DNA of 64,000 bases from Candidatus Rokuibacteriota bacterium. GTDB lineage: Bacteria > Methylomirabilota > Methylomirabilia > Rokubacteriales > CSP1-6. Each line of letters starts with the position of its first letter. Position 1 is the stretch's first letter. Position numbers and translations under genes: made by a program. The notes under the pieces are model-generated. The model saw only the letters and a list, made by a program, of their open reading frames with translations. It did not search any database and had not been told where the DNA came from. Shown here one piece after another: positions 43,955-52,023 of the stretch. The DNA lies in NCBI GenBank assembly GCA_030647435.1, contig JAUSJX010000060.1, positions 59,079-123,078 on the forward strand, read 5' to 3'.

Positions 43955-45178
43955 CTAGCCTCCGGCCTTGGCGGCGGGAGAGATGGCCGCGGCCTGATGG
44001 CCGTTGTCGTCGATGCCGCAGGCCGCCGGGGCGCCCTCGCGGTGGATCGACAGGTCCCGGATGCTCGGATGCTCGCCGCACACCGGGCACTTCGGATCGC
44101 GCCTGAGCTTGACCTCGCGGAAGCGCATGCCGAGGGCGTCGTAGGTCAGGAGCCGCCCGATGAGGGGATCGCCGATGCCGAGCAGGAGCTTGATGACCTC
44201 GGTCGCCTGCACCAGTCCGATCACGCCTGGGAGCACGCCCAGGACCCCGGCCTCGCTTCAGGAGGGAACGAGGCCCGCCGGCGGCGGCGTGGGATAGAGG
44301 CAGCGGTAGCAGGGGCCCTGCCCCGGCGCGAAGACCGTCGCCATGCCCTCGAACTGGAAGATCGAGCCGTGGATATTGGTCTTGCCCGCGAGGCAGCAGG
44401 CGTCGTTGACGAGGTAGCGGGTGTCGAAGTTGTCCGAGCCGTCCACGACGAGGTCGTAGTCCTTGATGATGTCCATCACGTTGTCCACGTCGATGCGCGT
44501 GGGCAGCTTGATGACGTTGATGTCGGGGTTGAGCGCCTGGATGGTCTCGGCGCCGGAGTCGACCTTGGGGCGTCCGACGCTGGCCGTCGTGTGGAGCACC
44601 TGGCGCTGCAGGTTGGAAACGTCCACGACGTCGCCGTCCATGAGCCCGAGCGTCCCCACCCCCGCGGCGGCGAGATAGAGCGCCGTCGGCGAGCCCAGCC
44701 CGCCCGCGCCGATCAGCAGCACCTTCGAGCGCAGGAGCTTGCGCTGCCCCTTCTCGCCGACCTGCGGGAGGAGGAAGTGGCGGCTGTAGCGCTGGATCTG
44801 CTCGCTGCCGAGCGGCGCGTCCTTCACGACGCCGAGGCCCGACTGGGCCCAGCGCTGGAAGCCGCCCTGGAGGTTGACCACGTTCGTGTAGCCGAGATCG
44901 TGGAGCGCCTTGGCCGCGAGCATGGAGCGAAGCCCGGTCTGGCAGTACAGGACAATGGGCGTCGTCTGATCGGCCGCGGCCGTGCCGATGCGGAACTCGA
45001 GGAAGCCGCGGCTGATGTTGTTCGCGCCTTCGATCGAGCCGTCGCGGTACTCGTCTGGGTCACGCACGTCGATGACCACGACGGCCTCGCCCGCGTCGAG
45101 CCGCTTCTTGAGCTCGGCCGGCGGCTGTTCCGGGATGACCTGCCTGGCCTCGCCCAGCATCTCCTTCAACGTCTTCAT
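43955..45178 (-). CDS. moeB: Rhodanese-ThiF/MoeB protein with in-frame TGA (candidate selenoprotein)
   Basis: Residues 1-115 form a rhodanese domain (active loop CQTGLRS, Cys79). Residues about 120-407 form an E1-like adenylyltransferase: nucleotide loop GAGGLGS at 158, DGD at 181, NLQRQ, and zinc-binding CYRC (290-293) and CPVC (364-367). The enzyme would activate a MoaD/ThiS-type C-terminus and pass sulfur to it. Codon 307 is TGA (44258-44260). It sits where MoeB and MOCS3 have the crossover-loop Cys, between GLVPS and SEAGVLGVLPG, and the frame continues unbroken on both sides. On the mRNA, 14 bases after the TGA, CCTGGG and CCCAGG form a 6-bp stem with a 6-base loop containing GU, at SECIS distance. 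If TGA is not decoded, the gene is split into 306 residues and a remnant. Confidence 0.75.
44226..44243 (-). promoter_or_regulatory. Putative SECIS hairpin in the moeB-like gene
   Basis: On the reverse strand CCTGGG-CGTGCT-CCCAGG forms a perfect 6-bp stem with loop CGTGCT. The GU of the loop is 22-23 bases after the TGA; in E. coli fdhF the equivalent bases are about 20-21 after. A CCG/CGG pair further out could extend it. The Pro codon CCA inside the stem is uncommon in this GC-rich DNA and is needed for pairing. Confidence 0.55.
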
Positions 45179-45290
45179 GCGATCGCTCCTTGCGGCGGTT
45201 GCGTCTTTAGAATCTACAGGTTCATATTACCACCATTCCCGGTCGGAGCAGGGAAGAAGGCCCTCCTCCCTGTCGGAGCTGGAACAAGAC

Positions 45291-45299
45291 TGCTATAAT
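45291..45299 (+). promoter_or_regulatory. Extended -10 promoter element of the rml operon
   Basis: TGCTATAAT at 45291-45299 is a perfect extended -10 (TGN plus TATAAT). The -35 region is poor. The rmlA ATG is at 45310, so transcription would begin only a few bases before it and no ribosome binding site is present. This suggests a leaderless mRNA. Confidence 0.55.
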
Positions 45300-45309
45300 C
45301 GGCCGCGAA

Positions 45310-46371
45310 ATGAAAGGGTTAATCCTCTCCGGCGGGCGCGGGACGCGGCTCCGCCCCATCACCTTCACCTCGGCCAAGCAGCTGATCCCGGTGGCCAACA
45401 AGCCCATCCTCTTCTATGGGATCGAGGCGCTGGCGGCTTCCGGCATCCGCGAGATCGGCATCGTCGTCGGCGAGACCCACCGGGAGATCCGTGACGCCGT
45501 CGGCGACGGCTCGCGCTTCGGCGTGTCGGTGACGTACATCCAGCAGGATGCCCCGCTGGGACTCGCGCACGCGGTCCTCGTCTCCGAGCCCTTCCTGGGC
45601 TCGGACTCCTTCTGCATGTACCTGGGCGACAACCTGATCCGCGAGAAGCTCGAGCCGCTCGTCACGCGCTTCCGCGACGAGAAGCCGCAGAGCCAGATCC
45701 TGCTCGCCCGCGTGCCCGATCCGACCCAGTTCGGCGTCGCCGAGCTTCGGGACGGCAAAGTGGTCCGGCTCATCGAGAAGCCCAAGGTCCCGCCGTCCGA
45801 CCTGGCGCTGGTCGGCGTCTACATGTTCGACGCGACGATCTTCCAGGCGGTCAAGGCCATCAAGCCTTCGGCGCGCGGCGAGCTCGAGATCACCGACGCG
45901 ATCCAGTGGCTCATCGACCAGGGGCACGTCGTCCGGCCGCACATCATCGAAGGCTGGTGGAAGGACACGGGCAAGCTCGAGGACCTGCTCGAGGCCAACC
46001 GCATCATCCTCGACACGCTCGTGCCGAGGACGGACGGCGTCGTCGAGGACTCCGACATCGCGGGCAAGGTCGTGGTCGAGGCCGGCGCGCGGGTGGTCAA
46101 GAGCACGGTGCGGGGGCCGGCCATCATCGGCAAGGGCGCCGTGATCGAGAACGCGTACATCGGGCCCTTCACCTCCATCGGCGACGGCGTCGTGGTGCGG
46201 GGCAGCGAGGTCGAGCACTCCATCGTCCTCGAGGGCGCCAGCATCTCGGACATCGGCGGCCGCATCGAGTCGAGCCTCATCGGGCGTAACGTGTCCATCC
46301 ACAAGAGCGCGCGCAAGCCGAGGTCGTTCAACTTCATGCTGGGCGACCGCAGCGAGGTTGGGCTCGTCTGA
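45310..46371 (+). CDS. rmlA: Glucose-1-phosphate thymidylyltransferase, long (StrD/RmlA) form
   Basis: The 353-residue protein begins MKGLILSGGRGTRLRPIT, the nucleotide-binding signature of sugar nucleotidyltransferases. LGDN at about 110, VAELRDGKVVRLIEKPK and WKDTGKLEDLLEAN complete the catalytic domain. The last 110 residues are a left-handed beta-helix (repeats such as GPAIIGKGAVIENAYIGPF), found in the long archaeal/StrD-type enzymes. It makes dTDP-glucose from dTTP and glucose-1-phosphate, the first step of the dTDP-sugar pathway. Its stop codon abuts the next gene's ATG. The start is supported by an extended -10 element 10 bases upstream. Confidence 0.9.
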   Translation: MKGLILSGGRGTRLRPITFTSAKQLIPVANKPILFYGIEALAASGIREIGIVVGETHREIRDAVGDGSRFGVSVTYIQQDAPLGLAHAVLVSEPFLGSDSFCMYLGDNLIREKLEPLVTRFRDEKPQSQILLARVPDPTQFGVAELRDGKVVRLIEKPKVPPSDLALVGVYMFDATIFQAVKAIKPSARGELEITDAIQWLIDQGHVVRPHIIEGWWKDTGKLEDLLEANRIILDTLVPRTDGVVEDSDIAGKVVVEAGARVVKSTVRGPAIIGKGAVIENAYIGPFTSIGDGVVVRGSEVEHSIVLEGASISDIGGRIESSLIGRNVSIHKSARKPRSFNFMLGDRSEVGLV

Positions 46372-46907
46372 TGCGCCTCAACGACGACGCCCAGCGCGCC
46401 TACTTGGTGCAGGACTACGCCGCGCAGCCGGCCATCCAGGGCGTGGAGCTCGTCGACCTCAAGCGCATCGCGGACGACGGCGGGAACTTCACGGAGCTCG
46501 GGCGTCTCGGCGCCGGCATCCACGCGGCTTTCCAAGGCTTCGAGGTCAAGCAGATCAACTACAGCGAGCTGGAGCCCGGCGCGATCAAGGCCTTCCATAT
46601 CCATCGGAGCCAGACGGATGCCTGGTTCGTCCCGCCCGGCGACAAGATGCTCCTGGTGCTGCTCGACGTCCGCGCGGGCTCGCCGACTTCGAGCGTCGCG
46701 CGCCGGCTGGTCCTGGGCGACGGCGCCTCGCGCCTCGTACGCATTCCGCCTGGCGTGGCGCACGGCGTGAGGAACCTCGCGGCGGCGCGCGGGCGGATCA
46801 TCTATTTCGTCGACGCGCAGTTCCAGGCGGCCCCGGCCGAGTGCGACGAGGGGCGGCTGCCCTGGGACTTTGCCGGCGCCGGCGTCTGGGACGTCGTGCG
46901 GGGATAA
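46371..46907 (+). CDS. RmlC-like dTDP-sugar epimerase/cupin
   Basis: This 178-residue single-domain cupin lies between rmlA and rmlB. FHIHRSQTDAWFVPPGDKMLLVLLDVRAGSPTS and RLVRIPPGVAHGVRNL correspond to the RmlC core, where RmlC proteins have a catalytic His and a GxAHG motif. The typical RGLHxQ segment is altered, so it may be a divergent 3,5-epimerase or another sugar-modifying cupin (for example a 3,4-ketoisomerase relative). The ATG is one base after the rmlA stop. The product is cytosolic and acts on the 4-keto sugar produced by RmlB. Confidence 0.7.
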   Translation: MRLNDDAQRAYLVQDYAAQPAIQGVELVDLKRIADDGGNFTELGRLGAGIHAAFQGFEVKQINYSELEPGAIKAFHIHRSQTDAWFVPPGDKMLLVLLDVRAGSPTSSVARRLVLGDGASRLVRIPPGVAHGVRNLAAARGRIIYFVDAQFQAAPAECDEGRLPWDFAGAGVWDVVRG

Positions 46908-46914
46908 GCCGCCC

Positions 46915-47931
46915 GTGAAGATCCTCGTGACGGGTGGGGCGGGCTTCATCGGCTCCAACTATGTCCGCCACGTCCTGACCAATCACCCCGAGGACGCGGT
47001 GGTCAACCTCGACAAGCTGACCTACGCGGGCAACCTCGAGAACCTCCGCGACGTCGAGAAGGACCCCCGCTACCGTTTCGTCCACGGCGACATCTGCGAT
47101 CGCGCCGCCGTGGACGAAGCGATGGAAGGGACGGCGGCGGTCGTCCACTTCGCCGCCGAGACCCACGTGGACCGCTCGAACGCGGGCGCCGGCGAGTTCC
47201 TCAAGACCAATGTCAGCGGCACCTTCACGCTCCTCGAGGCCGCGCGGGAGCGGAAGATCGGGCGCTTCCTCGCCGTCGGGACCGACGAGGTGTACGGGAG
47301 CATCGCCAAGGGCGGCGCGCGCGAGCTCGACCCGCTGAACCCGTCCAATCCCTACTCGGCCTCCAAGGCCGCGGCCGACCTCCTCGCCAAGGCGTACTGG
47401 ATCACCCACCGCCTGCCCGTGGTGATCACGCGCAGCAGCAACAACTTCGGCCCGTACCAGTATCCGGAGAAGGTCATCCCGCTCTTCATCACCAACGCGA
47501 TCGAAGACATGCCGCTGCCGCTCTACGGCGACGGGAAGAACGTGCGCGACTGGCTCTACGTCCTCGACAATTGCGCGGCCATCGACCTCGTCCTCCGCAA
47601 GGGCAAGGACGGCGAGATCTACAACATCGGCGGCAGCCACGAGGCCGAGAACGTGGTGCTGACCCGGCAGGTGCTGCACCTCCTCGGCAAGCCCGAGAGC
47701 CTCATCACCCCGGTGGCCGACCGGCCGGGCCACGACCGGCGCTACGCGCTCGACTCGACCAAGGTCCGGACGCTCGGGTGGAAGCCGGCGCATCCCTTCG
47801 CCGCCGCCCTCGAGGCGACCGTGGCGTGGTACAAGGGACACGAGGCGTGGTGGAAGCCGATCAAGTCCGGCGCCTTCCGCGCGTACTACGAGAAGCAGTA
47901 CCTGACCGCAGTTCGAGCTGAGACAAGATAG
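46915..47931 (+). CDS. rmlB: dTDP-glucose 4,6-dehydratase
   Basis: The GTG start gives 338 residues. GGAGFIGSNYVRH is the NAD-binding GxxGxxG motif, TDEVYG holds the catalytic Thr-Asp-Glu, YSASKAAAD is the YxxxK pair, and RSSNNFGPYQYPEKVIPLF is characteristic of RmlB within the extended SDR family. It converts dTDP-glucose to dTDP-4-keto-6-deoxyglucose. rmlD is not in the window, so the end product may be a sugar other than rhamnose. The last nine residues come from a 15-base segment (47908-47922) identical to part of the inverted-repeat element at 54969-54983, which suggests that a repeat fragment supplied the stop. Confidence 0.92.
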   Translation: MKILVTGGAGFIGSNYVRHVLTNHPEDAVVNLDKLTYAGNLENLRDVEKDPRYRFVHGDICDRAAVDEAMEGTAAVVHFAAETHVDRSNAGAGEFLKTNVSGTFTLLEAARERKIGRFLAVGTDEVYGSIAKGGARELDPLNPSNPYSASKAAADLLAKAYWITHRLPVVITRSSNNFGPYQYPEKVIPLFITNAIEDMPLPLYGDGKNVRDWLYVLDNCAAIDLVLRKGKDGEIYNIGGSHEAENVVLTRQVLHLLGKPESLITPVADRPGHDRRYALDSTKVRTLGWKPAHPFAAALEATVAWYKGHEAWWKPIKSGAFRAYYEKQYLTAVRAETR

Positions 47932-47933
47932 CC

Positions 47934-48953
47934 ATGCGCCGCTCCGTCCTGATCGCCGCCGTCCTGCTGCTGGCGCTCCCCGCGCTGCTCGTCGCGGCGC
48001 CGAAGGGCGGCGCGCCCCGGCCGGACCCGAACCGAATCTCCTCCCTCCCGTCTCATATCGAGCGCGTCGCGCCGTCCATCGTCGGCATCCACGTCGAGGT
48101 GCCCCCCGACCGGTCGTCCGTGGCGACGCTCGGCGCCGAGCGCTGGGGCAGCGGCGTCATCTTCGACCAGGCCGGGTACGCGCTCACGGTGAGCTATGTC
48201 CTGCTGGACGCCGCGTGGATCGACGTGACGCTCCGCGACGGGCGCAAGGTCCCGGCCAAGCTCGTCGGTCTCGACCTCGAGTCGGGGCTTGGAGTCGTCA
48301 AGCTGGACGGGCCCGGGCCCTGGCGGGCGGCCACGCTCGGCGACTCGACCCGGATGGCGGTCGGAGACCTGACGGGCACCGTGGGTCTCGACGATGACGG
48401 CCAGCTCGTAGCGGTGCCCGGCAAGGTCCAGGAGATCAAGCCCTTCGCCGCCTCGTGGGAGTACATGCTCGACCGCGCGATCCTCGTGGCGCCCTACAGC
48501 CCGGCCTTCGGCGGCGCGGCCCTGGTAGATGCGACCGGCGCCGTCGTGGGCATCATCTTGCTGAGACTCGGGGAAGCGCCCTTCGTCAACCTCGCCGTCC
48601 CGATCGAGCAGTTCCTCGGCGGCAAGCAGGAGCTGATCGCCAAGGGCCGCGTCGAGAGCCGCCGCCCGCGGCCGTGGATCGGCCTCTACACGCGAGAGCT
48701 CGTGGGCGGGGGCGTGGTCGTGGCGGGCGTCTCGCCCATCGGACCCGCGCGCACGGCGGGATTCCGCCCGGGCGACGTCATCGTGCGCGTCAACGGCGCC
48801 GAGGTCTCGAGCCAGGCGGAGTTCTACCGGCGGCTCTGGCTTGGCGTGATCGGGCAGGACGTGCAGCTCGTGGTCATGCGCGCCGCACGCCTCGAGGCGA
48901 TCACCGTGCGCCCCGTGGACCGTTACCGCCTCCTCAAGACCGGCGACCGGTAG
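47934..48953 (+). CDS. HtrA/DegP-like protein lacking all catalytic residues
   Basis: A signal peptide (residues 1-22, cleavage near LLVAA) precedes a trypsin-like fold of the HtrA type and a C-terminal PDZ domain (about 225-315, containing PARTAGFRPGDVIVRVNG). Compared with HtrA motifs, the His of TNxHVV is Tyr88 (TVSYV), the Asp of SDLAV is Gly118 (SGLGV) and the Ser of GNSGGP is Gly193 (AFGGAA). The fold-defining residues around them are conserved. It should thus be a periplasmic pseudoprotease, perhaps a PDZ-based chaperone or regulator. It lies 2 bases after rmlB and 10 bases before the HD-domain gene, in one operon. Confidence 0.8.
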   Translation: MRRSVLIAAVLLLALPALLVAAPKGGAPRPDPNRISSLPSHIERVAPSIVGIHVEVPPDRSSVATLGAERWGSGVIFDQAGYALTVSYVLLDAAWIDVTLRDGRKVPAKLVGLDLESGLGVVKLDGPGPWRAATLGDSTRMAVGDLTGTVGLDDDGQLVAVPGKVQEIKPFAASWEYMLDRAILVAPYSPAFGGAALVDATGAVVGIILLRLGEAPFVNLAVPIEQFLGGKQELIAKGRVESRRPRPWIGLYTRELVGGGVVVAGVSPIGPARTAGFRPGDVIVRVNGAEVSSQAEFYRRLWLGVIGQDVQLVVMRAARLEAITVRPVDRYRLLKTGDR

Positions 48954-48963
48954 CGGGCCCACG

Positions 48964-50367
48964 ATGCGTGGCGTGGACACTTACCAGGGGCGCGGCCTCA
49001 TCGCCGACCCCATCCATCAGTACATCCTCTACACGCGCCCCGACGGCATCCCCGGCGAGGCGACGGAGCAGGACCTCCTCGACTCGCCCTGGATGCAGCG
49101 GCTCCGGCGCGTGCCGCAGCTCCAGTCGGCGCGCTGGGTCTTCCCGGCCGCCGAGCACAGCCGATTCCAGCACTCGCTGGGGGCGATGCACCTGGCGGGC
49201 CGCTTCGCCCAGCAGCTGCACCCCTCGCTCAAGGCCGAGTTCCCGGACGCCCCGTCGGCGGCGCTCCTGGAAGAGCTGCTGCGGATGTCGGGGCTCCTCC
49301 ACGACATCGGACATGGGCCCTTCGGGCACTTCTTCGACGACAACTTCCTGGTGGATTTCGGTCTCACGCACGAGATCGTCGGCCAGCGGATCATCCGCGA
49401 GCAGATCGCCGACCTGATCCGCGGGCTCAGGCGCAGCCCATCGGCGCCGTTCGAGACCGGCGAGGCGATCAACCCCGATTGGATCTGCTACCTCATGGGC
49501 AAGGACCGGACGCGGCCCGAGGCCGAGCACCCGCGCTGGCTCGCCCACCTCAAGCCGCTCCTCAGCGGGATCTACACCGCCGATAACATGGACTACGTGC
49601 TCCGCGACTCGTACATGTGCGGCGTGGCCGTCGGGCCCATCGACATCGAGCGGATCATCTACTACTCGTTTTTCAGCGACAAAGGGTTGACGCTCGACCG
49701 CGGGGGCATCCAGGCGTTCATCATGTTCCTGAACGCCCGCTTCTACATGTACACCAACGTCTACTATCACCGGACCACGCGAGGCATCGACCTGCACCTG
49801 AAGGAGATCTTCCGCGATACCATCCGGCTCATGTTCCCCTACGATCTCAACAAGGACCTGGCGCCCTATCTCCACCTGACCGAGTGGACGCTGCTCGAGG
49901 AGGTCGCGCGCTGGCAGGACGCCGGCGATCCCGAGCGCAAGACCCTCGGCCAGGAGTGGCGGCACATCCTCGACCGGCGCCTGAAGTGGCGGATGTCCCA
50001 CGAGGTCGTCCTCGATCTCTTCGAGCCGCGCAGGGGGTTCGGCTTCATGAAGGCCGAGGAGGTCGAGCAGCGCGTGCGCGAGCTCCTGCCGGCGGGGATG
50101 CGGGACTTCCCGTTCAAGATCGACATGGCCCAGCAGGACCCGCGGCCGCTCAACCCCATCGGGATGCAGGACCGCCAGATCTACGTCTACGACTCGGCCA
50201 CGCGCTCCGTATCGGCGGAGCCGCTCAAGGAGCTGCTCAAGTACCTGCCCGGCAAGGTCGCGCAGTGCCGCATCTTCGCCAAGACCCACGAACACGATCA
50301 GGCGCTTGCGAAGGCGCTCAACCAGGCGCTCGGAGAAGAGCGCCCCGCCCACCCGACCAACCTCTAG
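48964..50367 (+). CDS. HD-domain phosphohydrolase (SAMHD1/YdhJ-like)
   Basis: In this 467-residue protein the HD metal motif is clear: His65/His70 in AEHSRFQHSLG, His113-Asp114 in LLHDIGHGPFGHFF and a later Asp in DNMDYVLRDSY. This order matches the dGTPase/SAMHD1-type branch of HD proteins, which hydrolyse (d)NTPs or related phosphate esters. The C-terminal half is helical and of the length usual for the COG1078 group. It is cytosolic. It follows the HtrA-like gene by 10 bases and precedes the acyl-CoA dehydrogenase gene by 30. Confidence 0.85.
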   Translation: MRGVDTYQGRGLIADPIHQYILYTRPDGIPGEATEQDLLDSPWMQRLRRVPQLQSARWVFPAAEHSRFQHSLGAMHLAGRFAQQLHPSLKAEFPDAPSAALLEELLRMSGLLHDIGHGPFGHFFDDNFLVDFGLTHEIVGQRIIREQIADLIRGLRRSPSAPFETGEAINPDWICYLMGKDRTRPEAEHPRWLAHLKPLLSGIYTADNMDYVLRDSYMCGVAVGPIDIERIIYYSFFSDKGLTLDRGGIQAFIMFLNARFYMYTNVYYHRTTRGIDLHLKEIFRDTIRLMFPYDLNKDLAPYLHLTEWTLLEEVARWQDAGDPERKTLGQEWRHILDRRLKWRMSHEVVLDLFEPRRGFGFMKAEEVEQRVRELLPAGMRDFPFKIDMAQQDPRPLNPIGMQDRQIYVYDSATRSVSAEPLKELLKYLPGKVAQCRIFAKTHEHDQALAKALNQALGEERPAHPTNL

Positions 50368-50397
50368 TCGCCAACCTCTAGACCTGAGGGCTCACCG

Positions 50398-51570
50398 ATG
50401 GACACCTATCGCGGCGTCGACTACTACGGCATCGAGGCCTTGCTGACGGAAGAGCAGCGGATGGTGCGGGACGCCGTCCGGGACTGGGTGGAGAAGGAGT
50501 TCGTGCCGATCGTGAGTCGGCACCACCGCGACGAGACGTTCCCGCTTGAGGTGGCCAAGCCGCTGGGCGAGATGGGCGTCTTCGGCGCCACGCTCAAGGG
50601 CTACGGCTGCGCCGGCCTCGACAACGTCGCGTACGGGCTCATCATGCAGGAGCTCGAGCGCGGGGATTCGGGGCTGCGCTCCTTCGCCTCGGTGCAGAGC
50701 GGCCTCGTCATGTACCCGATCTACGCCTACGGCTCGGAGACGCAGAAGGAGAAGTGGCTGCCGCGACTCCAGTCCGGACAGTCGCTCGGCTGCTTCGGGC
50801 TGACCGAGCCGGATCATGGATCCGACCCGGGTTCCATGGCGACGCGCGCCATCAAGAAGGGCAACGAGTACGTGCTCAACGGCACCAAGCTCTGGATCAC
50901 CAACGGCTCGGTCGCCGAGGTCGCCGTGGTCTGGGCCAAGGGCGACGACGGCGAGATCGGCGGCTACCTCGTCGAACGCGGCACGCCCGGCTTCTCGACG
51001 CTCGACATCCACGGCAAGTTCTCCATGCGTGCGTCGATCACGTCGGAGCTCGCCTTCGCCGATTGCAAGATCCCGCTCGAGAACAAGCTGCCCGGCGTCA
51101 AGGGGCTCAAGGGACCGCTCGGCTGTCTCTCCCAGGCGCGCTACGGGATCGCGTGGGGGGCGATCGGCGCGGCCATGGGCTGCTACGACTGGGCGCTCCA
51201 GTACTCCCAGCAGCGCATCCAGTTCGGGAAGCCGATCGGCTCGTTCCAGCTCGTCCAGCAGAAGCTCGTCTGGATGATCACGGAGATCACCAAGGCCCAG
51301 CTCTTGTGCCTGCGCCTGGGCCAGCTCAAGGACGAGGGCAAGGTCAGGGCGCAGCAGATCTCCATGGCCAAGCGGAACAACGTCCAGATGGCGCTCGACA
51401 CGGCGCGCCTGGCGCGCGACATCCTGGGCGCCGCCGGCATCGTGGACGAGCACCCGATCATCCGCCACATGATGAACCTGGAGACCGTCAACACCTACGA
51501 GGGCACCCACGACATCCACACGCTGATCATCGGACGCGACATCACGGGTCTCGACGCTTTCGGCATGTGA
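50398..51570 (+). CDS. gcdH: Acyl-CoA dehydrogenase, glutaryl-CoA dehydrogenase-like
   Basis: The 390-residue protein has the acyl-CoA dehydrogenase signatures CFGLTEPDHGSDPGSM and the C-terminal NTYEGTHDIHTLIIGRDITGLDAF, with the catalytic Glu in YEGTHD. Both segments are typical of glutaryl-CoA dehydrogenases, which dehydrogenate and decarboxylate glutaryl-CoA to crotonyl-CoA with ETF as acceptor. KGYGCAGLDNVAYGL near residue 65 also fits that subfamily. Lysine or tryptophan degradation is the usual context, but no other such gene is next to it. Related non-decarboxylating dehydrogenases cannot be excluded. Confidence 0.85.
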   Translation: MDTYRGVDYYGIEALLTEEQRMVRDAVRDWVEKEFVPIVSRHHRDETFPLEVAKPLGEMGVFGATLKGYGCAGLDNVAYGLIMQELERGDSGLRSFASVQSGLVMYPIYAYGSETQKEKWLPRLQSGQSLGCFGLTEPDHGSDPGSMATRAIKKGNEYVLNGTKLWITNGSVAEVAVVWAKGDDGEIGGYLVERGTPGFSTLDIHGKFSMRASITSELAFADCKIPLENKLPGVKGLKGPLGCLSQARYGIAWGAIGAAMGCYDWALQYSQQRIQFGKPIGSFQLVQQKLVWMITEITKAQLLCLRLGQLKDEGKVRAQQISMAKRNNVQMALDTARLARDILGAAGIVDEHPIIRHMMNLETVNTYEGTHDIHTLIIGRDITGLDAFGM

Positions 51571-51609
51571 GCGCCGCTCCGGGCGCGACCCGGCGACGTG
51601 GCGCGTGCG

Positions 51610-51996
51610 TCAGGCGGGCAGCGCCGCGTAGAGCTCGACGGTGTGGCCGTCCGGATCCTTGACGCAGAAGCAGGGCGTCGCGCCGCCCACCTCGCCGAAA
51701 GGCTGGAGCCCCGCCTGCTCCGCCTCGCGGCGCGCAGCCTGCAGAGCCTCGCGCGTGCTGCCGACGCAGAAGGCGACGTGGTAGAGGCCGGGCGCTCCGG
51801 CGGGAAGAGGCTTCGCCTCGATGCGCGCCACCTCGAGCGAGACGTCGTGGTGGTGGGCGCCGGCGGAGAGGAAGACGATGCGCCCATCCTTGCCGCGACC
51901 CGTCTCGCGGAGGCCGAGAACGTCTCGATAGAACCGAACGGATGAACCGAGGTCGCGCACGAAGAGGGAAACGTGTCCCAACTCGCTGACTCGCAT
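51610..51996 (-). CDS. VOC-family (glyoxalase/dioxygenase-like) protein
   Basis: The ATG at 51996 gives 128 residues, one complete VOC module: GHVSLFVRDLGSSVRFYRDVLGLRE opens the first half and YHVAFCVGS the second; DPDGHTVELYAAL is the closing motif with the metal-ligand Glu. The His of GHVS and the Glu of VELY are the probable metal ligands. The possibilities include glyoxalase I, a fosfomycin-type resistance protein or an extradiol dioxygenase-like enzyme; the sequence does not decide. It is convergent with the preceding gene and divergent from the MFS gene. Confidence 0.8.
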   Translation of the reverse strand: MRVSELGHVSLFVRDLGSSVRFYRDVLGLRETGRGKDGRIVFLSAGAHHHDVSLEVARIEAKPLPAGAPGLYHVAFCVGSTREALQAARREAEQAGLQPFGEVGGATPCFCVKDPDGHTVELYAALPA

Positions 51997-52023
51997 GGCG
52001 GCGGTAGTGTAGCATAGGGGTCT

